DNA of 64,000 bases from Bdellovibrio bacteriovorus (lineage in GTDB: Bacteria; Bdellovibrionota; Bdellovibrionia; Bdellovibrionales; Bdellovibrionaceae): contig NZ_LUKE01000001.1 of the NCBI RefSeq assembly GCF_001592735.1, forward strand, positions 1,151,018 through 1,215,017, written 5' to 3'. A program made the translations under genes and the position numbers. The notes below the pieces were generated by a model. The model ran no database searches. It had not been told where the DNA came from and worked only from the letters and a program-made list of their open reading frames with translations. Positions 8,540-16,466 of this stretch are shown here, piece after piece; the stretch's first letter is position 1; every line of letters begins with the position of its first letter.

Positions 8540-9340
8540 TCAAGAAGATTTCTTAAGCGCATGGCTTAACAGTTCGTTCACCTGATCTTGTGAAAGTAGT
8601 GATTGCGAAAGATCTTTATTTGATACAAAAAAATCTTCGCGATGTTTGATTTGGTTCGGTGTCTTTTGTTTTAGCTTTAAATCCCATTCTTTCATTTTCT
8701 GCTGGTACTGCGCTTTGAAAACCGAAGACAAACTTTCGGGATTTTTTAGACCAACCATGGCTTTGAATTCCTCTTGGCGGGACATATTATAAACACTTTC
8801 ACAAAGTAAAAGTTTTAGATGCGGTTCATGCTCGCCGATTTCCATCACTGATTTTTCAAATTCGACCTGGAGTTTAGATGGATCAACCGAAACAATGCTG
8901 ACACTTTTTTCCATATAAAAATACGGCACCGTCATTATTTCTCGCGATGCCTCGTCTTGTTTCAAAACTCTCACTGTCCCTTCATGCCATTTCGACGGCC
9001 CGCCACTCTCACAAAGGAAAGGGGCCGACTTATTTTTTATCCAAAAAGTGGTTGGCAATGAGGGAAGAGACACGCCAGAAAAAACAAGCACTTTCACAAT
9101 TCCGGATTTCCCATCGGCTGATGGTTCAATGCAGACATTCACAGCATCCACCTGATCATCATCGGTAGATCCCATTTTATGCTTCATAAAAGGTCGTAAC
9201 CATTTCGTTAAATCAGAGCGAGTTTCTGAACCTAAAGTCAGTGGCTTTTCATCGGCTTTTTTTACATCAGCCTTATGGTCTCGCAACATTTCATCAAATT
9301 CGGCGATAAGATCTTTTTCGCTTTTCTTCCCACTGGACAT
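8540..9340 (-). CDS. Cytosolic protein of unknown function
   Basis: 266 residues with no signal peptide or membrane segment and no family I recognise. It begins with a charged helix (SGKKSEKDLIAEFDEML), has a beta-rich middle, and ends in a helical region with SLLSQDQVNELL, a pattern also seen at the N-terminus of FliM-type switch proteins (LSQDEIDALL). ATG 9340 is preferred to GTG 9346 because AGAGG is five bases upstream. A weak sigma-28-like TCCGATAA lies at 9361-9368. The neighbours on the same strand are chemoreceptors, so a link to motility is possible but speculative. Confidence 0.7.
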   Translation of the reverse strand: MSSGKKSEKDLIAEFDEMLRDHKADVKKADEKPLTLGSETRSDLTKWLRPFMKHKMGSTDDDQVDAVNVCIEPSADGKSGIVKVLVFSGVSLPSLPTTFWIKNKSAPFLCESGGPSKWHEGTVRVLKQDEASREIMTVPYFYMEKSVSIVSVDPSKLQVEFEKSVMEIGEHEPHLKLLLCESVYNMSRQEEFKAMVGLKNPESLSSVFKAQYQQKMKEWDLKLKQKTPNQIKHREDFFVSNKDLSQSLLSQDQVNELLSHALKKSS

Positions 9341-9386
9341 AAACACCTCTGTAAGGACATTTATCGGAGAAAATGGAGCGCGAGTT

Positions 9387-9414
9387 GAAAACTCAGGATT
9401 CTCAAACCCCGAGT
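9387..9414 (-). terminator. Weak intrinsic terminator
   Basis: On the minus strand the stem ACTCGGG/CCTGAGT (one G-U pair) with a 10-base loop is followed by TTTTC. It lies just downstream of the 211-residue gene and upstream of the next start. Confidence 0.4.
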
Positions 9415-9438
9415 ATCATTTTGATCTGAAAAACTGTT

Positions 9439-10074
9439 TTATAAATCTGAAAACTCTGGAAGACCGATTTCAGATACCAACAGCAACGAATAATGTGGTG
9501 GTAAGAACCAACTGATCGCTTCTGCAATGCCCTGATGCTCTTTGGTCGGCGGATTTCCCAGGGACTCTAAAGAGAATGCTAAATCGTAATTCTTACGATC
9601 TTGGCTCATCACCAAAATACGGGGACGCATAACATTTTGATCTAAGAAGAATTGCTTTAAGATATTGCGCACGTATTGTGGAAGATAATGGGGTGCCGGT
9701 GGACCCGCGTGCAGGCCTTGGCCTCTTTCAAGCTCCATTGTGCCTACCGGCGCTTCATCAGCCGTGCGATAAAACAATCCTGTTTCTTTGAAATGCCAAA
9801 GCATGCCGTAAGTAAAAACATAATCTGGATAGTCCTTGCGCGGGTTCACGGCTAGGCCCACACCTTTCATCGCCAACCATTGCATGATCTTATTTGCTGG
9901 TTCTGTGGCTTCAGCCGAAGTTTCGGCTAACAGGTAAGGCCAACCATCCGGGCCTTTTTGAGGAGCTTCATGAATCAGGTTTAAGTTTGATTGAGTGATC
10001 GCCATAAAGAAGTCGATCTCCCACTTGTGGTCACGTTGTTCGTCAGGAACTTTAACGAGTTCAAGTAAATTCAT
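9439..10074 (-). CDS. Cytosolic protein of unknown function
   Basis: 211 residues, no signal peptide, no membrane helix. The sequence is mixed alpha/beta with many aromatic residues (for example KGPDGWPYLL and YVFTYGMLWHFKE) and resembles small accessory domains of unknown function rather than an enzyme; I see no catalytic motif. It lies 33 bases downstream of a chemoreceptor gene on the same strand, and its Shine-Dalgarno AAGGAG sits in a hairpin in that gap. Cotranscription with the receptor is likely. Confidence 0.7.
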   Translation of the reverse strand: MNLLELVKVPDEQRDHKWEIDFFMAITQSNLNLIHEAPQKGPDGWPYLLAETSAEATEPANKIMQWLAMKGVGLAVNPRKDYPDYVFTYGMLWHFKETGLFYRTADEAPVGTMELERGQGLHAGPPAPHYLPQYVRNILKQFFLDQNVMRPRILVMSQDRKNYDLAFSLESLGNPPTKEHQGIAEAISWFLPPHYSLLLVSEIGLPEFSDL

Positions 10075-10077
10075 GGA

Positions 10078-10101
10078 GGACTCCTTTAATCTAAGGAGTC
10101 C
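10078..10101 (-). promoter_or_regulatory. Hairpin enclosing a Shine-Dalgarno sequence
   Basis: Perfect 9-base inverted repeat GGACTCCTT/AAGGAGTCC with a 6-base loop in the gap between the chemoreceptor gene and the next gene. On the minus strand the 3' arm carries AAGGAG, six bases before the ATG at 10074. Confidence 0.5.
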
Positions 10102-10107
10102 GTTTTA

Positions 10108-11535
10108 TTAGGATTTTGCCTTCCCGGTCAAGAGCTGGTTCAACTCAGAAACCAGATCCTGCATGCCGCCAGAAAGCTGGGCCATTTTATCGCTGTTATG
10201 AGCGACCTCTTGCGCCACTTGGGCATTCAATTGTGACGACTGGTCCACATTATTCATAGCCTGATTGATCTGCGAAATTCCTTGGGACTGTTCTTGGCTG
10301 GCTTGAGAGATATTCGAGTTGATTTCATCCACGGCGCTAGCGGCCGCTAAGAAACCTTCGATGATTTTTCCGCTTTCATGCGCAATCTGACCGCCTTCAT
10401 TAATGCGTTCGACGCTTTCCTTGATCATGACCGAAATGTCTTTGGCTGAATCAGCACTTCGTTGCGCTAAAGTTCTGACAGCTTCAGCAACGACGGCAAA
10501 ACCTTTTCCCATTTCTCCGGCACGCGCTGCTTCGACCGAAGCATTAAGCGCTAAAAGATTTGTCTGAAAAGCAATGTCGTCGATGACTTGGATAACTTCT
10601 TCCATTTTTTTTGAAGAATCCTTTAAGGCATTCATCGAAGCTGTGAGTTTTTTAGCAGACTCAGCCCCTTTGCGCGAGTTTTCCAAACTGTCTTTTGAAA
10701 GCGTCGAGGCTTTGTGTGCATTTTCTGAATTCAATTTCACCATGCTAGAAAGTTCTTCTAAAGAAGCGACAGTCTCTTCAAGTGAGGCTGCGGATTCCGT
10801 CGCCCCAGAAGCCAGACTTTGACTTGCGGCACTTAACTGCCCGCTTGCACTGGCCAAAGACTCCCCGGCACTTTGAATTCTTTCGGCGAAGCTCGTCATT
10901 TTTTTAATTAAGCTTAAACTTACGAAGGCCCCCACGATAAGACAGAACAGACCACCGACGATAGATATAATAACATTCAAACTACGATAAACTCCGCCCG
11001 CCGCGTGGGCTGAATCCGCGTCTTTTTCAATCAGCTCACCTAAGGTCTCCATTTTTCCTTCAAGAACTTTAAACATTTTATCGAATTCAGGCAGCTGCGA
11101 CTTAGCAACTTGAAAGCCCTGCTCATTGGCTAAAGTGACGATCTGATGTGTTTGCGCGATGTACTTTTCCATTTCAGGTTTGGTTTCAGCGATGGCGGCT
11201 TTCGTAGCTGGATTCAAAGGAAGTTTTTCTAATTCTGTCAGATATTTCGTAAAGTCAGCGGCTTTTTCTTTGGTTTCTTCTTTGATGGCCTTGAGGCCTT
11301 CTTGATTATTTGCTTCAGCTGCCAATAAAGACGCTAGAACCACAGATCTTAATCCATCATGCATCATATCTGCCAAAGTCATGTTACGAACTGCCGGCAA
11401 CTGCACGTCAGCGACGTTATCAAAATCGGCCATTAAGCTGGTAGAGTTGATAAAAGAAAAAACCGAAACAACGGTCAGCACCACTAAAAAACCACAAACT
11501 AGCAGACCCAATTGTTTTTTGATCGTGAACTTCAT
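10108..11535 (-). CDS. Methyl-accepting chemotaxis protein
   Basis: Inner-membrane chemoreceptor of 475 residues. An N-terminal helix (about 10-30), a periplasmic four-helix-bundle type sensor (about 35-180) and a second helix (about 186-208) lead to a signalling domain with the hairpin-tip consensus [20 protein letters not shown] and [12 protein letters not shown], which binds CheA and CheW. Pairs of Glu and Ser along the helices are likely methylation sites. A HAMP domain is not obvious; the link from membrane to signalling coil is short. A sigma-28-type promoter lies just upstream, which matches flagellar/chemotaxis control. Confidence 0.93.
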   Translation of the reverse strand: MKFTIKKQLGLLVCGFLVVLTVVSVFSFINSTSLMADFDNVADVQLPAVRNMTLADMMHDGLRSVVLASLLAAEANNQEGLKAIKEETKEKAADFTKYLTELEKLPLNPATKAAIAETKPEMEKYIAQTHQIVTLANEQGFQVAKSQLPEFDKMFKVLEGKMETLGELIEKDADSAHAAGGVYRSLNVIISIVGGLFCLIVGAFVSLSLIKKMTSFAERIQSAGESLASASGQLSAASQSLASGATESAASLEETVASLEELSSMVKLNSENAHKASTLSKDSLENSRKGAESAKKLTASMNALKDSSKKMEEVIQVIDDIAFQTNLLALNASVEAARAGEMGKGFAVVAEAVRTLAQRSADSAKDISVMIKESVERINEGGQIAHESGKIIEGFLAAASAVDEINSNISQASQEQSQGISQINQAMNNVDQSSQLNAQVAQEVAHNSDKMAQLSGGMQDLVSELNQLLTGKAKS

Positions 11536-11570
11536 ATGCTTCCTAAAAGTAGTTATTAGAACTCCTAATA

Positions 11571-11597
11571 TTATCGGCAGAAGCTTTTTCAGATTAT
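11571..11597 (-). promoter_or_regulatory. Sigma-28 (FliA) type promoter of a chemoreceptor gene
   Basis: On the minus strand an exact GCCGATAA -10 element (11571-11578) lies 15 bases after ATAA/TAAT, near the TAAA consensus. It is 36 bases upstream of the chemoreceptor start. Confidence 0.6.
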
Positions 11598-11826
11598 AGA
11601 GGTTCCGGCCCGCCGCGGGCTTCCTTACAGAAATTTAAATGAATAAGCCCGTTGGTCCGGGCTTATGACAGAGTTCAAGAAAGCTTGAGAACTTGGACCT
11701 AAATTATCTAACCAAAGTCCCAGGAGTTTTCCGCCAGCGGCAGAAAACGACAAACCCCAAAATGTCGAATATGGCGGGAAAATTCAGAAACCTACTCCGG
11801 CAGCGCCGGAGTGAAGGCAGAAATTA
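11598..11826. other. Gene-free region with several GC-rich hairpins
   Basis: Between the chemoreceptor promoter and the tRNA-Val terminator no coding sequence is convincing. It contains a perfect 9-base stem with 6-base loop (11643-11666, ATAAGCCCG arm), a near-perfect stem around TTTTCCGCC-AGC-GGCAGAAAA (about 11713-11735), and an 8-base stem ACTCCGGC-AGC-GCCGGAGT (about 11802-11820). None has a good T run. Confidence 0.5.
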
Positions 11827-11852
11827 AAAAAGCCGCTCTATGGCGGCTTTTT
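11827..11852 (-). terminator. Intrinsic terminator after tRNA-Val
   Basis: On the minus strand AAAAAGCCGC-CATAGA-GCGGCTTTTTT is a strong hairpin with a T run, starting 4 bases after the CCA end of the tRNA. Confidence 0.85.
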
Positions 11853-11855
11853 AAT

Positions 11856-11931
11856 TGGTAGGGAGTACAGGATTCGAACCTGCGACATCCACCTTGTAAG
11901 GGTGGCGCTCTACCAACTGAGCTAACTCCCT
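11856..11931 (-). tRNA. tRNA-Val (anticodon UAC)
   Basis: The minus strand folds into a complete cloverleaf. The acceptor stem AGGGAGT pairs with ACTCCCT, the D-arm contains AGCTCAGTTGGTAGAGC, the anticodon stem is CCACC/GGTGG with loop CTTACAA (anticodon TAC, reading GUA and other Val codons), and the T-arm carries GGTTCGAATCC. The 3' CCA is encoded. The identity is read directly from the anticodon. Confidence 0.97.
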
Positions 11932-12032
11932 ATGTCGTGTAGAAGGTCCATTTTTTAATTCTGAGTGGGGATAAAGGCAATCTCTTTTTTCGGATATTTT
12001 GTATTTTTGCCGTTTTTTTCAAATCGCCACCC

Positions 12033-12071
12033 CTTGCGCGGGCCGCCTAAGTCTCAAAAGACCCGCGCAAG
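12033..12071. other. Long GC-rich inverted repeat
   Basis: Perfect 10-base arms CTTGCGCGGG (12033-12042) and CCCGCGCAAG (12062-12071) around a 19-base loop, just after the stop of the chemoreceptor gene. No T run follows on the minus strand, so it is not a classical terminator; it may protect the mRNA 3' end. Confidence 0.45.
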
Positions 12072-12089
12072 TGTGACGCGCTTATCCAC

Positions 12090-13697
12090 TTAGAAGCCTT
12101 TGAGGGTTCCAACGGTTCTGGTCCCTGGGTCTTCAAAGGGAATAAGCTCAGAAGCCAATGATTTCGCTGAATTCTTCGGTTTAAAGGTCTTCAGAGCTGG
12201 GGCTGCTGAAGACACTGATTTTACGTGTGGGATCGCTTCAGTTTCCGCAACCGGCTCGCTCACCCCGATAATAACGCTTAAAGAATGGACCGTGTTTTTA
12301 AGATTCGCCGATTGCGATGATAACTCCTCTGAAGCCGCCGCTGATTCTTCTGAAGCCGAGGCGTTTTCTTGAGTCACCTGATCAAGCTGGTTCATCGCTT
12401 TACCGATTTGCACGATCCCGTTAGATTGTTCCGCACTGGCTGTCGAAATCTCTCCGTTCAAATCCGAAACTTTTTTTGCCGAATGAACGATCTCTGCTAA
12501 AACTTCTCCGCTTTCCGATGCCTGGCGAGCCCCTTTCTCGATGCGCTCCACACTGCTAGAGATTAATGCGGAAATACTTTTTGCTGATTCGGCACTTCGC
12601 TGTGCCAAGTTGCGTACCGCTTCGGCCACAACCGCAAATCCTTTTCCTTGCTCACCAGCACGAGCCGCTTCCACTGAGGCATTGAGTGCTAAGAGATTTG
12701 TTTGAAAGGCAATGTCATCAATGACTGAAGTAATGTCGGCGATTTTTTTCGAGTCTTCTGAAATCGCTTCGATTGATTTAATTAAAGTTTGAATTTTTTG
12801 TTCCCCGGCGGTCGCTACGTCACGAGTTTGCGCTGAAAGACTGGCAGCCTGGCGAGCATTATCAGTATTTAGTTTTACCATGGCCGTTAGCTCTTCCATT
12901 GTGGCCACAGTCTCTTCTAATGAAGAAGCTTGCTGGGTCGAGCTTTGTGAAAGGATTTGCGCTGAGGTAGCAATTTGCGTTGATGCCTGGTTTACTTGAT
13001 CCGCACCGTCAGCCAAAGTTTTCGTAATATTGGCGATAGATTTTGAAAGCTTCACGGCAAACCAAGAACCACAAGCAAGGCCCCCTATAGAGCCAAGAAT
13101 TATGACCCATAAGATGATTTTATTTGTAGTGTCTGTTTCTGAGCGTGCTTCACCCACCCAAGTTTCACTATTATGGTGAATGAACTTTTGGAGAGCATCC
13201 ATTTGTTTACCATAAACTTCTGCTTTTGCCGGGCACTCCACCAAGAAGATTTCCATGAGCTTAGCGCGGTCTTCCTGAGTTCCCGAGGCATAAAGCTTCA
13301 AGGCCACTCCCCCTGTATTTTTGAAGGCGTGCCAGGCTTCATCAACTTTTTTATAAAGCTCTTCTTCACCAGGAGCGAAAGGAAGGCTCGCATACTTTTC
13401 GTTGGCTACTTCATATTCTTCGATGGCTTCTCGAACACCTGCGACCGATTTATCAGCTTGTTCTTTTGAAAGCCCCGGCAAACCCAAAGTTCTTAATTCA
13501 ATCCGCACTTTTCTATAAGACAAATACATTTGGTCGGCACTCGCTAGATTTGGAAGAGCGACATTGGCCACTTGCTCATAACTTTGAGCTACATCTTTTA
13601 AACCGAGAAAGGAAATCAAACCGACTATGACAGCGACCGAGTTTATAAATAAACAGAGTGCTATGAGCTTCGCTTTGAGACTTAGACGAACGTTCAT
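12090..13697 (-). CDS. Methyl-accepting chemotaxis protein
   Basis: Inner-membrane chemoreceptor of 535 residues with a first membrane helix (about 9-29), a helical periplasmic sensor (about 35-190), a second helix (about 192-213) and the CheA/CheW-binding tip [20 protein letters not shown] with [17 protein letters not shown]-terminal extension of about 60 residues after the coiled coil ends in [14 protein letters not shown] and has no CheR-tethering pentapeptide of the usual kind. It is a paralogue of the other receptor in this window, but the sensor regions differ, so the ligands likely differ. A near-perfect sigma-28 promoter lies upstream. Confidence 0.93.
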   Translation of the reverse strand: MNVRLSLKAKLIALCLFINSVAVIVGLISFLGLKDVAQSYEQVANVALPNLASADQMYLSYRKVRIELRTLGLPGLSKEQADKSVAGVREAIEEYEVANEKYASLPFAPGEEELYKKVDEAWHAFKNTGGVALKLYASGTQEDRAKLMEIFLVECPAKAEVYGKQMDALQKFIHHNSETWVGEARSETDTTNKIILWVIILGSIGGLACGSWFAVKLSKSIANITKTLADGADQVNQASTQIATSAQILSQSSTQQASSLEETVATMEELTAMVKLNTDNARQAASLSAQTRDVATAGEQKIQTLIKSIEAISEDSKKIADITSVIDDIAFQTNLLALNASVEAARAGEQGKGFAVVAEAVRNLAQRSAESAKSISALISSSVERIEKGARQASESGEVLAEIVHSAKKVSDLNGEISTASAEQSNGIVQIGKAMNQLDQVTQENASASEESAAASEELSSQSANLKNTVHSLSVIIGVSEPVAETEAIPHVKSVSSAAPALKTFKPKNSAKSLASELIPFEDPGTRTVGTLKGF

Positions 13698-13736
13698 AAA
13701 GGCTCCTTAGGTATACTTCGTTAACTTACCCAATAT

Positions 13737-13763
13737 TTATCGGAGCCCGTTATAAATTCTTTA
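13737..13763 (-). promoter_or_regulatory. Sigma-28 (FliA) type promoter of a chemoreceptor gene
   Basis: On the minus strand TAAA (13760-13763), a spacer of exactly 15 bases and TCCGATAA (13737-13744) match the FliA consensus in all but one position. It lies 40 bases upstream of the 535-residue chemoreceptor start. Confidence 0.7.
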
Positions 13764-13814
13764 GATTGTTTAGACTTCTTTATAGAATTGTAATGGATTA
13801 GTGGTTTTAAGCAC

Positions 13815-14510
13815 TTACGATGACTTGAGAATATATCCCTTGCCGTAAACTGAGGAAATCTGAAGATCTTGCCCCTTAAGCTTGTTTCGAATTGAGACAA
13901 GGTGAGCATCCATAATCCGGCTTGAAACCTCTTGGCCTGGCCACAGCGAGGAAATGAAAACCTCGCGAGGAATCACCGTTTCTGCCCCTTCCACCAAGAT
14001 TTTCAAAATGCCAAACTCAACCTGACTAAAGTGAACGGGCTCATCATTTACAAAAGCTTTTAATTCGACAGCATCTAATCGCAGGGATTTGTATTTAAAA
14101 ATTCCTCGACGAAGTAATTGCTCCTGAGACTTCGATGTGTTTTTTTCGCTTAAACGTTTTGCAATTCGATGTAACAGTTCTTTGGTTTCAAAAGGTTTAG
14201 AAATAAAATCATCGGCCCCAGCTTGAAGGGCGCGAACACGATCCTGATCAGAAACGAATCCCGAAACTACGATAATAGAAATGTCAGAAAATTCGGAATC
14301 GGCACGTAAAAGACGACATGTTTCAAATCCGTCCATATTAGGCATCTTAAGATCCATCAGGATTAGGTCTGGAGGATTTCTTAAGGCATTTTTTAATCCG
14401 TTAAGCCCATCCGTAGCACAAGACACGTCGTAGCTATCTTCTAGAAGAAGCCGCATGGTGTCTCTTAAGTCTGGATCATCTTCGACGATGAGAATTTTGA
14501 ATCTATGCAT
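13815..14510 (-). CDS. OmpR/PhoB-type response regulator
   Basis: A 231-residue two-domain regulator. The receiver (1-120) has the acidic pair VEDD, the phosphorylated Asp in LILMDLKMPNMDG and the conserved Lys in ISKPF. The C-terminal winged-helix DNA-binding domain (about 135-230) ends with SSVYGKGYIL, the typical wing hairpin. No histidine kinase is adjacent, so it is an orphan in this window. An exported-protein gene lies directly upstream on the same strand, separated by a hairpin. Confidence 0.9.
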   Translation of the reverse strand: MHRFKILIVEDDPDLRDTMRLLLEDSYDVSCATDGLNGLKNALRNPPDLILMDLKMPNMDGFETCRLLRADSEFSDISIIVVSGFVSDQDRVRALQAGADDFISKPFETKELLHRIAKRLSEKNTSKSQEQLLRRGIFKYKSLRLDAVELKAFVNDEPVHFSQVEFGILKILVEGAETVIPREVFISSLWPGQEVSSRIMDAHLVSIRNKLKGQDLQISSVYGKGYILKSS

Positions 14511-14518
14511 AGATATTT

Positions 14519-14543
14519 GGGAAGGCGTGATCTGCGCCTTCCC
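14519..14543. other. Hairpin between two co-directional genes
   Basis: Perfect 9-base stem GGGAAGGCG/CGCCTTCCC with a 7-base loop sits between the exported-protein gene and the response regulator start. No T run follows, so it may be an mRNA-stabilising or weak termination structure. Confidence 0.45.
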
Positions 14544-14551
14544 GCAAAGTC

Positions 14552-15124
14552 TTACTTGCGAATATCTTCGAAGCAGAATTTTTGAGTTACAAAAGCAGAG
14601 ATCTTCACAATTTGCATGTGATAAACTTCTGAAGAATCAATAGGACTCAAAGAAAGAACCATGGCTTCACGAGTTGGAATTCCTCCGCGAAGTGGTGGAA
14701 TATCTTCTTTACGAAGATCTTCTTCACTAAAGGCCGTCAATTCGACACGATAGATGTTGCCACTTTTGCTAGTCATTTGCGCCAAGATCTTTTTATTGGT
14801 CTCGACACCGACACCGTTAGAAAGAACCTTACAAGAGTCCCCGTCAAATTGTTTTACTTGAAGCTGACGAATACCCGTTGATTTAAGCGTGACCACTTTA
14901 AATGAGAAATAAGAAATGAAGTCATCTTGCTCGACCTTCCACAAACCTTGGATATCAGACCAAGGAATCGGTTGGCGGCTTGACCACGGCCATGGAACCC
15001 AGCGATCATTTGCTGGCATCACATGCTCTTCATAGTCACCTTGAGAAATAGTTGAAGCCACCGAAGGACTTGAAGTCGCCAGTGCTCCCGCTGCCAAAGC
15101 TGCTGTTAATAATAAACGTAACAT
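14552..15124 (-). CDS. Exported protein of unknown function
   Basis: 190 residues with a clear Sec signal peptide (LRLLLTAALAAGALATS, cleavage probably after SVAS). The mature part is beta-rich, has two cysteines (DSCK and KFCFED) that could form a disulfide, and matches no family I know. A GTG at 15136 is in frame, but ATG 15124 follows a run of six G at good spacing and begins the signal peptide directly, so it is preferred. It lies 11 bases after the TPR/winged-helix regulator gene and is probably in its operon. Confidence 0.75.
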   Translation of the reverse strand: MLRLLLTAALAAGALATSSPSVASTISQGDYEEHVMPANDRWVPWPWSSRQPIPWSDIQGLWKVEQDDFISYFSFKVVTLKSTGIRQLQVKQFDGDSCKVLSNGVGVETNKKILAQMTSKSGNIYRVELTAFSEEDLRKEDIPPLRGGIPTREAMVLSLSPIDSSEVYHMQIVKISAFVTQKFCFEDIRK

Positions 15125-15135
15125 GAATCCCCCCA

Positions 15136-16239
15136 CTAGTGCTCGAAATGGACTCGAGCAGCTTTATTCATGTAATAGCCATTTTTGGCTCTAAAAATAT
15201 ACTTCGGTTTCTCGTAATCCGGTTCAATTAACTTACGCAAACGTTTGATTGTCACGTAAATCTTGTTGTCATGAATAGCCGGATCATAAGGCTGCTTCCA
15301 AACGTTTTCGACCAGATATTCCTTAGAGTAAATCTGCCCTTGGTTCTGAACGAACAAGCGCAAAAGATCCAAAAGAATAAATTGGTTTTTAAAGTCTATG
15401 CGGCCTAATTTTTTCTCTACTACTGAATGATTTGATTCATCAAAGATCAAGTCAAAGTTTGATTGGGTCTCGCCACCAATCTTTTCCGTCAAGGCGCGCG
15501 CCATACGAGCCAAACGACGTTGGTTTTCACCATCAATCGATCTTTGAGCTAGGCTGATGTACGTGCGAGCCATGTCTTTATCGCCGATTTCAAAATACGC
15601 ATCGGCCATAGAACCCATAAGATAATTTGACATCACCACGTTACGAGTCACTTTTATGGCATCATAGGCTTTCCACAAGACTTCGATCGCTTCGTCGTAT
15701 TTCTTCATTTGTTTTAAAATATCCGCATTCAAGAATAGGCAAGAGGCTTGCAGATCCGGCATCTTATAAACTTGGAAGAACACTTCTAAATTGTAGATTT
15801 CCTTTAAAGCATCGGCCAAACGGCCCACCGAGGGATGAGAATAGCACATCGCTAATCCGAAGATCGCGTGACAGATATCTTCTTTATTATCGGAAGCTAA
15901 AGCAATGGCCAAAGCTTTTTGGCAATAGTCCATCGCGATCTCAACTTGACCCTTGTATGAAGCACAGACTGCGAGCGTGTAGTAAGTTTTGGAGTTCAGC
16001 TCGAAACCTTCGTTCAATACAAGATCTTGAAGTTTTTCTTTTGTTAGATTTATTTCTTCAAATTGTTCACGTTCTGCATAAATACGCAGCAAGAGATTTA
16101 TACACTTGAGGTACTGAGAGAAATTCTTTTCGGCAAAAGACGTCTTCGACGCCTCCGTCAGTTGCTCGACGGCGAGACCGAATTCTCCTCGGTCTGCGTA
16201 TAATTTGCCGAGTTCAAAAACTCGATCCAGTTGATTCAT
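15136..16239 (-). CDS. TPR protein with C-terminal winged-helix DNA-binding domain
   Basis: 367 residues. Residues 1-245 form helical TPR-type repeats (for example YYTLAVCASYKGQVEIAMDYCQ and SCLFLNADILKQMKKYDEAIEV). The last 100 residues are an OmpR-type winged helix, with YSKEYLVENVW, the recognition helix region NKIYVTIKRLRKLI and the wing RAKNGYYMN. There is no receiver domain, so regulation probably comes from protein or peptide binding to the TPR part rather than phosphorylation. The start follows GGAG. The next gene (an exported protein) starts 11 bases after its stop. Confidence 0.85.
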   Translation of the reverse strand: MNQLDRVFELGKLYADRGEFGLAVEQLTEASKTSFAEKNFSQYLKCINLLLRIYAEREQFEEINLTKEKLQDLVLNEGFELNSKTYYTLAVCASYKGQVEIAMDYCQKALAIALASDNKEDICHAIFGLAMCYSHPSVGRLADALKEIYNLEVFFQVYKMPDLQASCLFLNADILKQMKKYDEAIEVLWKAYDAIKVTRNVVMSNYLMGSMADAYFEIGDKDMARTYISLAQRSIDGENQRRLARMARALTEKIGGETQSNFDLIFDESNHSVVEKKLGRIDFKNQFILLDLLRLFVQNQGQIYSKEYLVENVWKQPYDPAIHDNKIYVTIKRLRKLIEPDYEKPKYIFRAKNGYYMNKAARVHFEH

Positions 16240-16413
16240 TTCAACTCCAAAACTTATTCATCTATCAGGTGAAGGACAGGTTTTTACAGATTGTCAGAGT
16301 TAGGTCAATGTAAGACGCGGACAGCTGCCCAGAATTCGGGCATTATGAGAATTGATTTCAGGAATTTAATGAGCTTTAACAGGGACTTGACGAGAGCTGG
16401 AACTCTAAAACAG

Positions 16414-16442
16414 AAAAGCCCCGGTTTGACCCGGGGCTTTTT
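16414..16442. terminator. Strong terminator after lon
   Basis: AAAAGCCCCGG/CCGGGGCTTTT with a 6-base loop, T-flanked on the plus strand and followed by a looser T run on the minus strand. It lies 24 bases after the lon stop. Confidence 0.8.
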
Positions 16443-16466
16443 AAGTTAATTTAAGATTTTACAATC

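Noticed and set aside
11598-11826. c-di-GMP riboswitch or CRISPR array
   Set aside because: I looked for the GEMM core sequence and for regularly spaced direct repeats in the gaps and saw neither.
15627-16109. 160-codon frame opposite the TPR regulator
   Set aside because: Arg/Ser-rich antisense sequence without a start signal.
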